In this document: positions 9,375-18,130 of the stretch, piece by piece
How the letters are laid out: each line of letters starts with the position of its first letter
Position numbering within the stretch: position 1 is the stretch's first letter
Source of the DNA: Mycobacterium mantenii
GTDB taxonomy: Bacteria; Actinomycetota; Actinomycetes; Mycobacteriales; Mycobacteriaceae
NCBI RefSeq assembly: GCF_010731775.1
Contig: NZ_AP022590.1
Location: 5,704,001-5,768,000 of the forward strand
Direction: 5' to 3'
Length of the DNA: 64,000 bases
Notes under the pieces: generated by a model
The model's database searches: none
The model's input: the letters and a program-made list of their open reading frames with translations, nothing else
Told to the model about the DNA's origin: nothing
Made by a program: the position numbers and the translations under genes

Positions 9375-10433
9375 TCAGCGTCGCCCGGCCAGCACCTGCG
9401 CGATGACCTCCAGAAAGCGGCGCGCGACGATGTCGACGTCGCAGCGCTGCGCGTAGTCGCGCGCCGCCTCGGCGCCGCGCCGGGCCGCCACGACCGGATC
9501 GGCCAGCATGTCGAACGCGGCGGCCAGCCCGACAACGTCGTCGATGCCGATCGGCGGGCAACCCGACGGCTGGTATTCGGGCAGACCGCCGGCGGTGGAC
9601 ACGACCGGCATCACCCCCAGCTGCATCGAGAGCACCTGCACGCCGCTTTGTGACGCGCGCCGGTAGTGCGAGATCGAGCCCTTCGCGGCGGCCAGCGTGG
9701 GAATGACGTCGGCGTAGCGGTAGCTGCCGGTGCGCCAACGCGTGTGCTTGGGCAGGGCGGCGGCATTCAGCGGCCCGTCCCCGATCAGCACCAGGTTGTC
9801 ACCGTGCCAGCCGTCGCCGGCGATGTGGCGTTGCCAGGCCTCGAGCACGACGTCGACATTCTTGTAGGGATTGAGCCGGCCGAACATGACGAAGTCATGG
9901 CGTCCGTCGGGCCCGACGAACGGTGGAACCCGCTGCGGGTCCATGTCACTGGCGAGCGGCACCACGTGCACGGGCGTGCCGGCAACGTCGCGGCGGGTGG
10001 CGACCCCGGCGGCGACGTACTCGCAATAGGTGATGGTGGCCGCCGAGCCGGCGCCCCAGCGGTCGAACACCGCACGTTCGTAGGAAGGGACCCGTTCGCC
10101 GGGGTCGTGGGGACGGTCGTCGTGAACCACCTGAATGCGGGGCGCCGACCCGGCCAGTGCGATCCAACGCGGGTCGCGGACGATCTCGGCGATCACCACG
10201 TCGGGCCGGTATTGGCGGAGGCGGCGCCAGGCCTTGAAGGTGGGCGGCCAGGTGGCGGCGGTCTTGAACCGCGGGTCGAGCACCAACTCGTAGTCACGGG
10301 CGGCGTCCGACTCCGGGTGCCGGTCGGAGGTCACCAGCAGCACGTCGGCCCCCTGCCGGATCAGCGCCTCGGACTGGACGCGTACCGCCGGCCGCGTCCA
10401 CGGCGAAAGCCACAGCACCCGAGGCGAATTCAC
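9375..10433 (-). CDS. Glycosyltransferase family 4-like protein
   Basis: 352 residues from the GTG at 10433, which overlaps the stop of the upstream methyltransferase (GTGA). The reading frame continues upstream but only through that gene. A GT-B layout is visible: N-terminal SPRVLWLSPW, a central FVMFGRLNPYKNVDVVLEAW at the start of the donor domain, LVLIGDGPL, and VLSMQLGVMPVVSTAGGLPEY in the region where donor-binding glutamates sit. The canonical E-x7-E is not clean (S-x-x-L-G-V instead), so the enzyme may be divergent. It is probably co-transcribed with the methyltransferase and acts in the same polysaccharide pathway. Confidence 0.8.
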   Translation of the reverse strand: MNSPRVLWLSPWTRPAVRVQSEALIRQGADVLLVTSDRHPESDAARDYELVLDPRFKTAATWPPTFKAWRRLRQYRPDVVIAEIVRDPRWIALAGSAPRIQVVHDDRPHDPGERVPSYERAVFDRWGAGSAATITYCEYVAAGVATRRDVAGTPVHVVPLASDMDPQRVPPFVGPDGRHDFVMFGRLNPYKNVDVVLEAWQRHIAGDGWHGDNLVLIGDGPLNAAALPKHTRWRTGSYRYADVIPTLAAAKGSISHYRRASQSGVQVLSMQLGVMPVVSTAGGLPEYQPSGCPPIGIDDVVGLAAAFDMLADPVVAARRGAEAARDYAQRCDVDIVARRFLEVIAQVLAGRR

Positions 10434-11251
10434 AACCCACCGTCGGCGTGTAGGAACAGGTCGGCGTCGGTCCACATTCGTGTCTGCAGCGATCGCCGCG
10501 GCAACCCCTGCAACAGGTTCGTCACCCGCGGCGAGGCGAGCAGGCGCCACGCCAGCGGGTTGACCTTCGCCCGTGTCCAGATGTGCAGCCCCATGCCCCC
10601 GAGGAACCACCACCGGGTTTTCGAGGTGTGGAACTGCATGCCGAAGCGCTTCCCGATGAGTTCCAGCGTCCGTCTCTGGTAGAAGGTGATGTGCTGGCCG
10701 GTGGCGAAGGCGTAGTACATCCATTCGTCCGGGGGCGGGGGACCGCCGTCGAAAAGCTCCGTCGTGAAGATGATCGTGTCGGTACCGGTGCTCTCCAGCA
10801 GCCCGGCCACGAAGCCGACCGGGTCGGTCAGGTGCTCCATCACCTCGAAGGCGGTGACCGCCGTGTACGGCGCTCCGGGACCGGCATCCGCCTCGAAGCC
10901 CTGCGCGGTGAGGTTGGGGGAGTATTTGTCGTTCCAGTAGTAGTCGAACCCGATGTCGCGCATCAGCCGGGTGAAAACGCCGTAACCGCCGGCCGCATCG
11001 AGAAACCGGCCGCGGTGATCGAACAGGAAATACAGCAACACCGATATCGCGCGGGAAAGGTACAGGTTGCGCCACAGCATGGTGGTGTCGGCGGCCGCCA
11101 GCGGACTCGCATACGATTCATCGAGCCAATGCGGCTCTTGGGTCTGCAGGCAGCCGCAGTTGTCGCAGAAGTAATACCTGCAGTCGTATTTGTTGAGCAC
11201 CTGGCGCGTGAATGCCGGGCTGGTCTGGAAACTGCAGATGCGGCACAGCAC
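10430..11251 (-). CDS. Zinc-motif SAM-dependent methyltransferase
   Basis: 273 residues from the GTG at 11251. That start is chosen because AGGAAGGG lies nine bases before it and the frame upstream (open to an ATG at 11413) has poor coding character. The N-terminus has two cysteine pairs (CRIC and CDNCGC), a zinc-binding layout seen in sugar C-methyltransferases. The SAM-binding core follows: FLDAAGGYGVFTRLM as motif I, then VTAFEVMEHL. This arrangement recalls NDP-sugar C-methyltransferases and related quinone-type methyltransferases. It overlaps the following glycosyltransferase gene. It probably methylates a sugar nucleotide or the growing glycan; the acceptor is unknown. Confidence 0.75.
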   Translation of the reverse strand: MLCRICSFQTSPAFTRQVLNKYDCRYYFCDNCGCLQTQEPHWLDESYASPLAAADTTMLWRNLYLSRAISVLLYFLFDHRGRFLDAAGGYGVFTRLMRDIGFDYYWNDKYSPNLTAQGFEADAGPGAPYTAVTAFEVMEHLTDPVGFVAGLLESTGTDTIIFTTELFDGGPPPPDEWMYYAFATGQHITFYQRRTLELIGKRFGMQFHTSKTRWWFLGGMGLHIWTRAKVNPLAWRLLASPRVTNLLQGLPRRSLQTRMWTDADLFLHADGGL

Positions 11252-11590
11252 GGCATCAAACCCTTCCTGGGCATCCTCCGCGACGTCAGCAGACGCCGGA
11301 AGAAGAACAGTGAAAAACCTACGGCACGTTCCGCGCGGTGAGCAAGGCAACCCGCCCGGAAATTCGCGGCCGCCGGCCCCCGCGCCGACGCAGCACGATG
11401 GGTTGTGCACCATGACTATTCGATCGATCCCGCGGGCCCGGACGCGCCGACGGGGGAGCCCGATGTGACGCCGCCCCGGCCATTCGGGGAGGGAAATCGC
11501 AGGGGCTACAAGAACTTCGCATCGGCATTGGCGTGGTAGCTTTAGTCTCCATTCGATGTTTGCTTGAAAGAGACCCCGGATGACCGCCTA
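11252..11590. other. Divergent intergenic region between methyltransferase and FkbM-like gene
   Basis: About 340 bases separate the two divergent starts. It probably holds both promoters, but I see no convincing -35/-10 pair. A three-codon ORF (ATG at 11580) ends in TAATG, so its stop overlaps the FkbM-like ATG. If the methyltransferase started at 11413 instead, part of this gap would be coding. Confidence 0.4.
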
Positions 11591-12457
11591 ATGGCCAGCA
11601 GCGCGCCACCGCCCGGAAAGAGGCTCAGGCAGAAGATTCGGCGCATCGCCGGAACTGAAACGCGGGACCAGCTCAAGGATCTGATCCTGTTCGACCATTC
11701 TCAAGCGTTGAAGGCGAATCACGCCAATCCGCTGAATCGTGCCGGGAAGAGATGCTTCTCCGGAACCGACCAGGACGGCATAACGCTGGAGATCCTGCGC
11801 CGGATCGGCCGTCTCGAAGACGGGGTGTTTGCCGAATTCGGCGTCGGCGACGGGACGGAAAACAACACGTTGATCCTGGCGGCGCTGGGCTGGAAGGGCT
11901 TCTGGGTGGGGGGACAGGATCTGGCGGTCAGCTATAGCGACGGCCCGCGCTTCACCTACCAGAAGGCCTGGATCACCGCGGAGAACATCCTGGCGCTCAG
12001 CCGATCCTGCCTGCAGCGGATCAACGCCACGCAGCCGGACGTGATCTCTTTGGATCTGGACGGCAACGACATCTATCTCGTCGAGAAACTCTTGGCGGAC
12101 GGCATCCGTCCGAAGCTCTTCGTCGTCGAATACAACGGCAAATTTCCGCCGCCGGTGAAGTTTCAGATCGCCTACGACCCCGAGCACGTCTGGCAGTCTG
12201 ACGACTACTTCGGCGCATCGCTGGCCAGTTTCGCCGCGCTGTTCGCCCAATTCGACTACCGGTTGGTGTGCTGCAATTCCCACTCGGGTTCGGATGCATT
12301 CTTCATCGACTCCGCGCTCGCGGAGAATTTCGCCGACGTGCCGACCGACATCAACGAGATTTATTGCGAGCCGCGCTATTTCCTGTACGCCGGGTTCGGG
12401 CAGCACAAGACCTCACCGCGTACGGTGGCAAGGATCCTGGGCGGGGACAAACCCTAG
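11591..12457 (+). CDS. FkbM-like Rossmann-fold protein, putative methyltransferase
   Basis: 288 residues from the ATG at 11591; an in-frame TTG at 11564 is less likely. FAEFGVGDGTENN matches the SAM-binding motif I of FkbM-type methyltransferases, and VISLDLDGNDIYLVEKLL matches their acidic motif with a following helix. The aspartate-glycine-asparagine of that motif and the late SHSGSDAFFID segment support the family. The glutamate-proline pair that usually follows the second strand is replaced by GGQD, so cofactor use is uncertain. Base composition is somewhat less GC-rich than the neighbours, a possible sign of transfer. It is transcribed alone between minus-strand glycan genes and ends at a shared terminator. 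Confidence 0.6.
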   Translation: MASSAPPPGKRLRQKIRRIAGTETRDQLKDLILFDHSQALKANHANPLNRAGKRCFSGTDQDGITLEILRRIGRLEDGVFAEFGVGDGTENNTLILAALGWKGFWVGGQDLAVSYSDGPRFTYQKAWITAENILALSRSCLQRINATQPDVISLDLDGNDIYLVEKLLADGIRPKLFVVEYNGKFPPPVKFQIAYDPEHVWQSDDYFGASLASFAALFAQFDYRLVCCNSHSGSDAFFIDSALAENFADVPTDINEIYCEPRYFLYAGFGQHKTSPRTVARILGGDKP

Positions 12458-12459
12458 CC

Positions 12460-12479
12460 GGTCCGGCGAAAGTCGGACC
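12460..12479. terminator. Hairpin between convergent genes
   Basis: GGTCCG and CGGACC form a six-pair stem around an eight-base loop, placed exactly in the 35-base gap between the FkbM-like stop and the stop of the minus-strand glycosyltransferase. TTTT occurs shortly after on the plus strand. It could end transcription from both sides. Confidence 0.45.
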
Positions 12480-12492
12480 TTACGAAGGGTTT

Positions 12493-14460
12493 TCACCATA
12501 TGGCGTTGATCGCCTCGAGGTAGGCGTCCGTCATCGCCTCGACCGTGTAGTACTTGTGCATGCGGTCGAAGCCGCGCCGTCCCATCGCCGACAGCGCGTC
12601 GGGATCGGCGAGAATGGTTTGCAGGCTGTCCCGCCACCCGGCGACCGATACGGGGTCGACGAGAAATCCCGCCCTTCCGAAATCCAGCATTTCCGGGACG
12701 GCGCAAACCGCTGACGCCGCCACGGGCACCGAGCGGGCCATCGCCTCGAGAATCACCAGCGGGAACGCCTCGGAGCGGCTCGGCACACACAACAGGTCGG
12801 CGTCGGCGAGCGCGGTCCCGGGACCGTCGACCCAGCCACGCCAGTCCACTCGGTTCAGCAGCCCGGGAGGCGTGCGGGCCTGCAGCCTCTCACGATCCGG
12901 ACCGTCACCGAAAACCGAAAGCCGCCACGGGAAATCGGGGAGCTCACCGAGTGCCTCGATCAGCACGTGTGGGTTCTTGTGCTCGAGGATGCGCGAGAGC
13001 ATCACCAGATGGAGCGGCTCACCGGCGGGGCGGATCCGCGGGGCCGGGTCACCCGGAGCGGCGACGCCGTTGGGTGCGATGAATCGCCGGCCCCGGAGCC
13101 GGTCTGTGGCGGCCAGCATGTCCCAGTGCCGTTGCGCCAGCACGATGAAACCGTCGGCACGGCGCATCGCGGCCGTCAGTGGCCGCGAATAGATCGGCCG
13201 GTCCTCTTCCGGCGGGACATGCGGAGCGACCAGCCAGCGGCGGTTTCGGCCGGCGGCGCGCCACAGGGTGGCGAATCCCGCTTCGGTATTGGTGTCGGCG
13301 GTGATCAGCACCGCCGGGCCTTCGGGGATGTCGACGACCGGCGCCCACCAGGGCTGGCGCACCACCCGCACGGTCGGCGGGATCTCGGAGATCATCGGAC
13401 CGAAGCGTTGCACGCAGACGATGGTCACCGCATAGCCGCGGCGGTCCAATTCGGTTGCCAGCAAAGTCTTTTGTCGCTCAGCGCCGCCGTGGACCAGGCG
13501 ATTGGTGCTGATCACGATCGCCGGGAGGTCACGGCGCCGACCGGCGAGATGGCGCGACTGGCGTTTCGAGCGCCGCACCCGATCCAGCAGCGTCGTGCCG
13601 GCCAGGTAGACGTCCGCGTGGTGAACGCTGTTGTGGTGTTCGAGGAGCAGAGCGGCGTTGGTGCGCGTCAGGTCACCGACGCGTCGGTGTTCGGCACCCT
13701 GCTCGGTGATCGGATTAGCGAGCTCGGCGCCGAGTTCGTCGGCCAGCAGCAAGCGCCACCCCGCGGCGCGGGCACGGGCCTGCCAGTCCGCGGCCTCGCC
13801 GCAACCGAAGTACTCCTCGTCGAAGCCGCCGATGGCGTTCCAGGCCGCGCGGTTGATCGCCAGGCAGGTCGCGCTCAAATCGCCGTCGATGCCCAGTGAT
13901 TCGGGAGGCTGGCGAGCATACAGCGTTGAGAAGGGCGTGCGGCGCAGCGCGCCGGAGCGGCCGGCGGCCGCGCTGAGCTCACGGGCCACGGTGCGGCGAC
14001 GGGTCGCCACGTCCCACGGCGCCCGGCCGGGTGCGGTGTCGTCACGCACGAGCGGTGACACCGCCGCCACCGTCGGCTGGCGAAGCAACTCACGGGTGCG
14101 GGTGAGGGGCCCCAGCAGGCGGGCGTTACGATCCAGCAACAGCAGGTCGGCGTCGGCGGGAGCATGCTCCACCAGTGCGTTGCAGGCTGTCGCGAAAATG
14201 GCGTTGCCTGCCCCGGAAACCCAATGCACGGCAGGGTATTTCGCGGCGAGCTGAGCGCACGCGGGATCATCGTCGCCGCCGTTCTGGTAGACATAGACCG
14301 GCAGCGCGGGCACATGCTCGGCGAGGCTGCGAAGGCAGCTCTCCGGTGGCTCGCGGCCGGCGCGGTTCACGATCAGCACCACCAAGGGACGCGTGGCGGG
14401 CAGCTCGGGTGGGTCGCCGACCGGGCGCTTCAGATACGCCCGGTCCAATTCGTGCTTCAT
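12493..14460 (-). CDS. Two-domain glycosyltransferase, GT2-like plus GT4-like
   Basis: 655 residues from the ATG at 14460, which overlaps the stop of the flippase gene (ATGA). The N-terminal half (about 20-270) resembles GT2 rhamnosyltransferase-type domains: PLVVLIVNRAG, LLLLDRNARLL where the metal-binding D-x-D would sit, and GGFDEEYFGCGEAADW, the conserved ED-type acceptor motif. The C-terminal half (about 290-655) is a GT4 domain: STNRLVHGGAERQ, VMLSRILEHKNPHVLIEAL, and SRSEAFPLVILEAMA with the E-x7-E donor motif. One protein may add two successive sugars. It is the last gene of the minus-strand PPE-cupin-WbaP-Wzx operon. Confidence 0.85.
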   Translation of the reverse strand: MKHELDRAYLKRPVGDPPELPATRPLVVLIVNRAGREPPESCLRSLAEHVPALPVYVYQNGGDDDPACAQLAAKYPAVHWVSGAGNAIFATACNALVEHAPADADLLLLDRNARLLGPLTRTRELLRQPTVAAVSPLVRDDTAPGRAPWDVATRRRTVARELSAAAGRSGALRRTPFSTLYARQPPESLGIDGDLSATCLAINRAAWNAIGGFDEEYFGCGEAADWQARARAAGWRLLLADELGAELANPITEQGAEHRRVGDLTRTNAALLLEHHNSVHHADVYLAGTTLLDRVRRSKRQSRHLAGRRRDLPAIVISTNRLVHGGAERQKTLLATELDRRGYAVTIVCVQRFGPMISEIPPTVRVVRQPWWAPVVDIPEGPAVLITADTNTEAGFATLWRAAGRNRRWLVAPHVPPEEDRPIYSRPLTAAMRRADGFIVLAQRHWDMLAATDRLRGRRFIAPNGVAAPGDPAPRIRPAGEPLHLVMLSRILEHKNPHVLIEALGELPDFPWRLSVFGDGPDRERLQARTPPGLLNRVDWRGWVDGPGTALADADLLCVPSRSEAFPLVILEAMARSVPVAASAVCAVPEMLDFGRAGFLVDPVSVAGWRDSLQTILADPDALSAMGRRGFDRMHKYYTVEAMTDAYLEAINAIW

Positions 14461-15920
14461 GCCGCCAGCTGATTCCGGCGCAGGGAGGTCAAGTCCGACC
14501 AGCCGATCGGGCCGACCAGCGCGCTGGTGGCCAGATAGACGACGGCGGCCGCGACCAGAGTCAGAACGACATGCTGACCCGAAAGCAGCAGCGCCACGGC
14601 CACACTCGCCGCCGTCGGTATCAGCAGCCGCATCAGGAACCTCACCGGTGTCCGGTAGCCGCAATGACGGCGCAGCCACCAGGTGCTGACCACCATGTTG
14701 AAGAACTCCGTGCACACCAGCGCGACGCCCGGACCGACCGCGCCGTACCGTCCGGCGAGGGCGAGATTCAGTGCGACGTTGAGCACCAGGGTGGCCATGG
14801 TCAACCAGAACAAGATCCGCTGATGATGACTGGCGACCAGGCCCTGACCCAGGGTGCCGCTGACGAATCGCAGCGCGGCCGCTACGAACAGCAACGCCAG
14901 GGTCGGCGTGCCGCGGGCGACGAACGCCTTGTCACCGAACAGCGCGATCAACGGTCCGGCCAGCAGCGCGCCGACCACCGCGACGGGGACCGCGACGAAG
15001 TACATCAGCTCCACGCTGCGCCGCAGAAACCCCGCGAACGCGCCGACGTCTCGGGCAAACAGCTCGGTCGCGGTCGACAGCGTTGACTTGAGAAAGATCA
15101 GCGACACCACGATGGTGTTGAACGCGATCGTGAAGGCCAGCCCGTACACGCCGACCTCGGCATGAGTGCTCAGCAGGGACAGGATCACCCCATCGGCGCG
15201 GCAGTACAGCAGCCCGACGACCAGGAACCCGATGAGCGGCAAGCTTTCCCGCAACAGGTCGGCGGCCTCCCGCTGCGCGAAGATGGGGCGCACCGAGATC
15301 TGTCGCATCGCGGCGGCGCCCTGGATCAACAGCTGCACGGCCGGCGGGATGAGTTGCGCGACGGCGAACCAGATGACGTTCGCGTGCGCCGCGACCAGCC
15401 AGGCCACCATGGCGAGGGCCGCCAGCCGGCCGGCAACGTCGGAGACGGCCACTGCGGAGAACCGCACCGTGGCAAGGAAAACCGGCTCGAACCGGCTCAC
15501 CATGGTCTGCATCAGCAGCGCTCCGGAGAGCACGACGAGCATCACTCGCACATCCGCGTCGCGGTAAATCAGCAACCCCGACAGCGCTGCCAGCACGGCC
15601 AGCGGGACGCAGTAGATCAGGGCCAGGCCGCTGTTGATCCGCACCAAGCGTTCCAGGTCGCCCCGCCCGGAGGTCACCCGGCGCACGATCACGGTGGCGA
15701 TACCGAGATCGGCCAGGCTGGTCCACATGGCGATGAAGAGGACGGCGATGGAAAGCTGCCCGTAGCGTCCGGGTCCCAGATAGCGGGCGGTCATCGCCAC
15801 CGAGACCACCGAGGCCAGCATGCCCAGGGCCCGGCAGATCAACTGGATCGAAAACGCGTGAGCCATCCGCGTGAGCGGCACCGACGGCACCAGCGCATCG
15901 GGTGCCGTCGGCTCGGTCAT
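14457..15920 (-). CDS. Wzx-like polysaccharide flippase
   Basis: 487 residues with about twelve to fourteen membrane helices. The N-terminal RALGMLASVVSVAMTARYLGPGRYGQ is the typical first helix and loop of Wzx/RfbX proteins in the MOP exporter superfamily, and further helix pairs repeat to residue 470. It should turn undecaprenyl-diphosphate-linked oligosaccharides across the inner membrane. It is 11 bases downstream of the WbaP-type gene and overlaps the GT2-GT4 gene. With the Wzy-like protein on the other strand, it identifies the locus as a Wzx/Wzy pathway rather than an ABC-transporter pathway. Confidence 0.88.
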   Translation of the reverse strand: MTEPTAPDALVPSVPLTRMAHAFSIQLICRALGMLASVVSVAMTARYLGPGRYGQLSIAVLFIAMWTSLADLGIATVIVRRVTSGRGDLERLVRINSGLALIYCVPLAVLAALSGLLIYRDADVRVMLVVLSGALLMQTMVSRFEPVFLATVRFSAVAVSDVAGRLAALAMVAWLVAAHANVIWFAVAQLIPPAVQLLIQGAAAMRQISVRPIFAQREAADLLRESLPLIGFLVVGLLYCRADGVILSLLSTHAEVGVYGLAFTIAFNTIVVSLIFLKSTLSTATELFARDVGAFAGFLRRSVELMYFVAVPVAVVGALLAGPLIALFGDKAFVARGTPTLALLFVAAALRFVSGTLGQGLVASHHQRILFWLTMATLVLNVALNLALAGRYGAVGPGVALVCTEFFNMVVSTWWLRRHCGYRTPVRFLMRLLIPTAASVAVALLLSGQHVVLTLVAAAVVYLATSALVGPIGWSDLTSLRRNQLAA

Positions 15921-15931
15921 GGCTCGCGAGC

Positions 15932-17515
15932 CTAGTAGGCTCCGTGGCTTGTTAGAACCGCTTTCACGGTCTTGGCGATAATCACCAGATCACCCGACAT
16001 CGACCAGTTGTCCACGTACGACTGGTCCAGCCGCACCGACTCTTCCCAGGACAGGTCCGAACGGCCGCTCACTTGCCACAACCCGCTGACGCCAGGCTTG
16101 ACCAGCAGCCGCCGCTTGACGTCACTTTCGTAGTTGTCCACTTCCCGCCGCAACGGGGGCCGCGGCCCGACGACGCTCATGTCGCCCTTGATGACGTTGA
16201 TGAATTGCGGCAGCTCGTCGATGCTGTACCGGCGAAGAATCTTGCCGACGGGGGTGACCCGTGGGTCTTCGCGCATCTTGAACAGCATGCCGTCGGCGCC
16301 CTCGTTCAGTGACAGCAGTTGCTCGATCTGCGTGTCCGCACCGTCGGTCATGGTGCGGAACTTGAGCATTGTGAACGGTTTTCCGTCGACTCCGATCCGC
16401 TCGGACAGGTAGAAGACGGGTCCCTTGCTGGTCAGCTTGATGGCGACGGCGGCCGCGATGAGCAGCGGCGCGGTGGCAACCAGGGCCGCCAGCGAGAACA
16501 CGAAGTCGAAGGCCTGCTTCTGGAAGCGGTGTGCCCCTTCGTATTGCGGCTTGTCGACGTGTAGCAGCGGCAGCCCGGCGGTGAGGCGCAGGGTCAATCG
16601 CGCCTCGGTCACGTCCATGACACCGGGCGACACCACCAGGTCGACGTTCATCGTCTCGAGCTGCCACATCAGCTCCCTGATCCCGTGCATGCCAAAGTGA
16701 TCCGTCTGGGTCAGGGCCACGGTGTCCGCACCGCAGCTGGCGATCGCCGTCGCCGCATGGGTCTGGTCGCCCAGGATCGGGATCTCGCGGCCCGCGATCG
16801 TCAGGGTGTTGCCGCGGGGTGGACCGTAACCGGGGATGCAGACGCCGACCACGACGCAGCCGGCCAGCGGGCTACGCGCGAGTTCGTGCGCGAGGTGCGT
16901 CACCGCCTGGCGGTCTCCGATCGCCAAAACCCGGGTCTGGTACTGGCCTTCCGCGCGCTTGCGGTTGACGTGCTTGCGCCACGCGCTGCGGCTGCCCAGC
17001 AACGCCAACGTCCCGACCGGAAGCGCGATCGCCAGATAGCCGCGGGCCAAGTCGACCTTGGCGAGCAGCGTCACCATCGCGATGATGCCGAATGTCCAGA
17101 AGGATGCGGTGCCGATCCGGCGGTACTCCTCGATCCCGGCGCCGATGACTCGCGTTGAGCGCGTTTGGAATACCGCGAGGGCCGACAGCCACAGCGCCGC
17201 GAAGAGGGCGGAGAACAGCGTCATCATCGGGTCGGAGTAGCCGGAGGTGTTGGCGATCTCGCCGAAGCGAACATACTGCGCAAGCAACACCGAGGCGCAG
17301 ACGATCACCGAGTCGCTGATGCGCAGATTCTGCGAATAGTGGTCCTGCCAACGCCGTAAGGCGTTGCCACTGGCCGAAGGCAGCGGACCCGCGGTCGCCG
17401 GCGAAGCACTGGTCTCGCCACGATGCGCCGCGGTCACGCTGGGGGACCAGGCTTTCAGCGGCCGACGGCTGGGCATGACATCCACCGTGTTGCGAATCAT
17501 TACCGACTGATGCAT
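15932..17515 (-). CDS. Polyprenyl-phosphate sugar phosphotransferase (WbaP/WcaJ type)
   Basis: 527 residues from the ATG at 17515, chosen for AGGTGG six bases ahead; the start overlaps the upstream cupin gene by 16 bases. About four helices occupy residues 60-180, a nucleotide-fold CoA-binding-like domain follows (RVLAIGDRQAV), then another helix near 350-375. The catalytic C-terminal domain is clear: LTSKGPVFYLSERIG, FTMLKFRTM, RRYSIDELPQFINVIKGDMS, VGPRPPLR and VKPGVSGLWQVSGRS. The glutamate-rich segment and the PRP motif define the family. It transfers a sugar-1-phosphate from a nucleotide sugar to undecaprenyl phosphate, the first committed step of polymer assembly. Confidence 0.93.
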   Translation of the reverse strand: MHQSVMIRNTVDVMPSRRPLKAWSPSVTAAHRGETSASPATAGPLPSASGNALRRWQDHYSQNLRISDSVIVCASVLLAQYVRFGEIANTSGYSDPMMTLFSALFAALWLSALAVFQTRSTRVIGAGIEEYRRIGTASFWTFGIIAMVTLLAKVDLARGYLAIALPVGTLALLGSRSAWRKHVNRKRAEGQYQTRVLAIGDRQAVTHLAHELARSPLAGCVVVGVCIPGYGPPRGNTLTIAGREIPILGDQTHAATAIASCGADTVALTQTDHFGMHGIRELMWQLETMNVDLVVSPGVMDVTEARLTLRLTAGLPLLHVDKPQYEGAHRFQKQAFDFVFSLAALVATAPLLIAAAVAIKLTSKGPVFYLSERIGVDGKPFTMLKFRTMTDGADTQIEQLLSLNEGADGMLFKMREDPRVTPVGKILRRYSIDELPQFINVIKGDMSVVGPRPPLRREVDNYESDVKRRLLVKPGVSGLWQVSGRSDLSWEESVRLDQSYVDNWSMSGDLVIIAKTVKAVLTSHGAY

Positions 17516-18075
17516 GTTGCCACCTGCTCCACTGGAACCAATCGGGGTTTGCGTGCGGGCCAGCTCGCGTCCTGTTCGGAGATGACCGTGACCGGGATAG
17601 GCCACGAGATGCCGAATTCGGGGTCGTCCCAGCGGATCCCCTGCTCATCGGGCACCGCGTGCTGCTGCCCGCTGACCTGGTAGCTGACCTCGGTGTCGTC
17701 GATCTGCGTCTGAAAGCCGTGGGCGACATAGGGCGGCAGGTACAGGGTCCGGTGGTCATCGGCGTTCAGCTCGACCATCACGTGGTCGCCATAGGTCACA
17801 GAGTCGGAACGGACGTCGACCGCGACGGCGGCGATGGCGCCGCGGGTGCAGCGGAGCAGCTTGGCCTCGGCGTGCGGCGGCACCTGACGGTACAGGCCGC
17901 GCACGGTGCCGCGGGTGTAGTTGAAGACGATATTCGTCTGCGTGACATCGAAATTCAGCCCGTGATTGGCGAAGTCCCGGGCGCAGAACGAGCGTGAGGA
18001 AAACCCGCGATGGTCGCGGCTGAGTTCGAGATCGATGATGGTCACCCCGGCGACGTTGGTGGGCGTGTACTTCAC
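17500..18075 (-). CDS. RmlC-like cupin lacking the catalytic histidine
   Basis: 191 residues from a GTG with AGGAG eight bases before it. It aligns without gaps to the dTDP-4-dehydrorhamnose 3,5-epimerase core recalled from M. tuberculosis RmlC. Lys72 (HAEAKLL), Tyr132 and the AHGF strand are kept. The catalytic base His62 of RGLHxxQ is Tyr62 here (RGLYRQ), and the tyrosine at 138 is Gln. Without His62 the normal epimerase reaction should fail, so this may be an epimerase-derived binding protein, a 3- or 4-keto sugar isomerase, or inactive. It lies 55 bases after the PPE gene and overlaps the WbaP-type gene, so a role in the same glycan pathway is likely. Confidence 0.8.
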   Translation of the reverse strand: MKYTPTNVAGVTIIDLELSRDHRGFSSRSFCARDFANHGLNFDVTQTNIVFNYTRGTVRGLYRQVPPHAEAKLLRCTRGAIAAVAVDVRSDSVTYGDHVMVELNADDHRTLYLPPYVAHGFQTQIDDTEVSYQVSGQQHAVPDEQGIRWDDPEFGISWPIPVTVISEQDASWPARKPRLVPVEQVATCISR

Positions 18076-18130
18076 TTACCGCTCCTTCTGTGACCGGGCC
18101 TGCAGAAAACCTCGTCGCGCATGCGATGGC

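Noticed and set aside
10430..11413. Methyltransferase starting at the ATG at 11413
   Set aside because: The first 54 codons have poor coding character, while a strong AGGAAGGG sits in front of the GTG at 11251.
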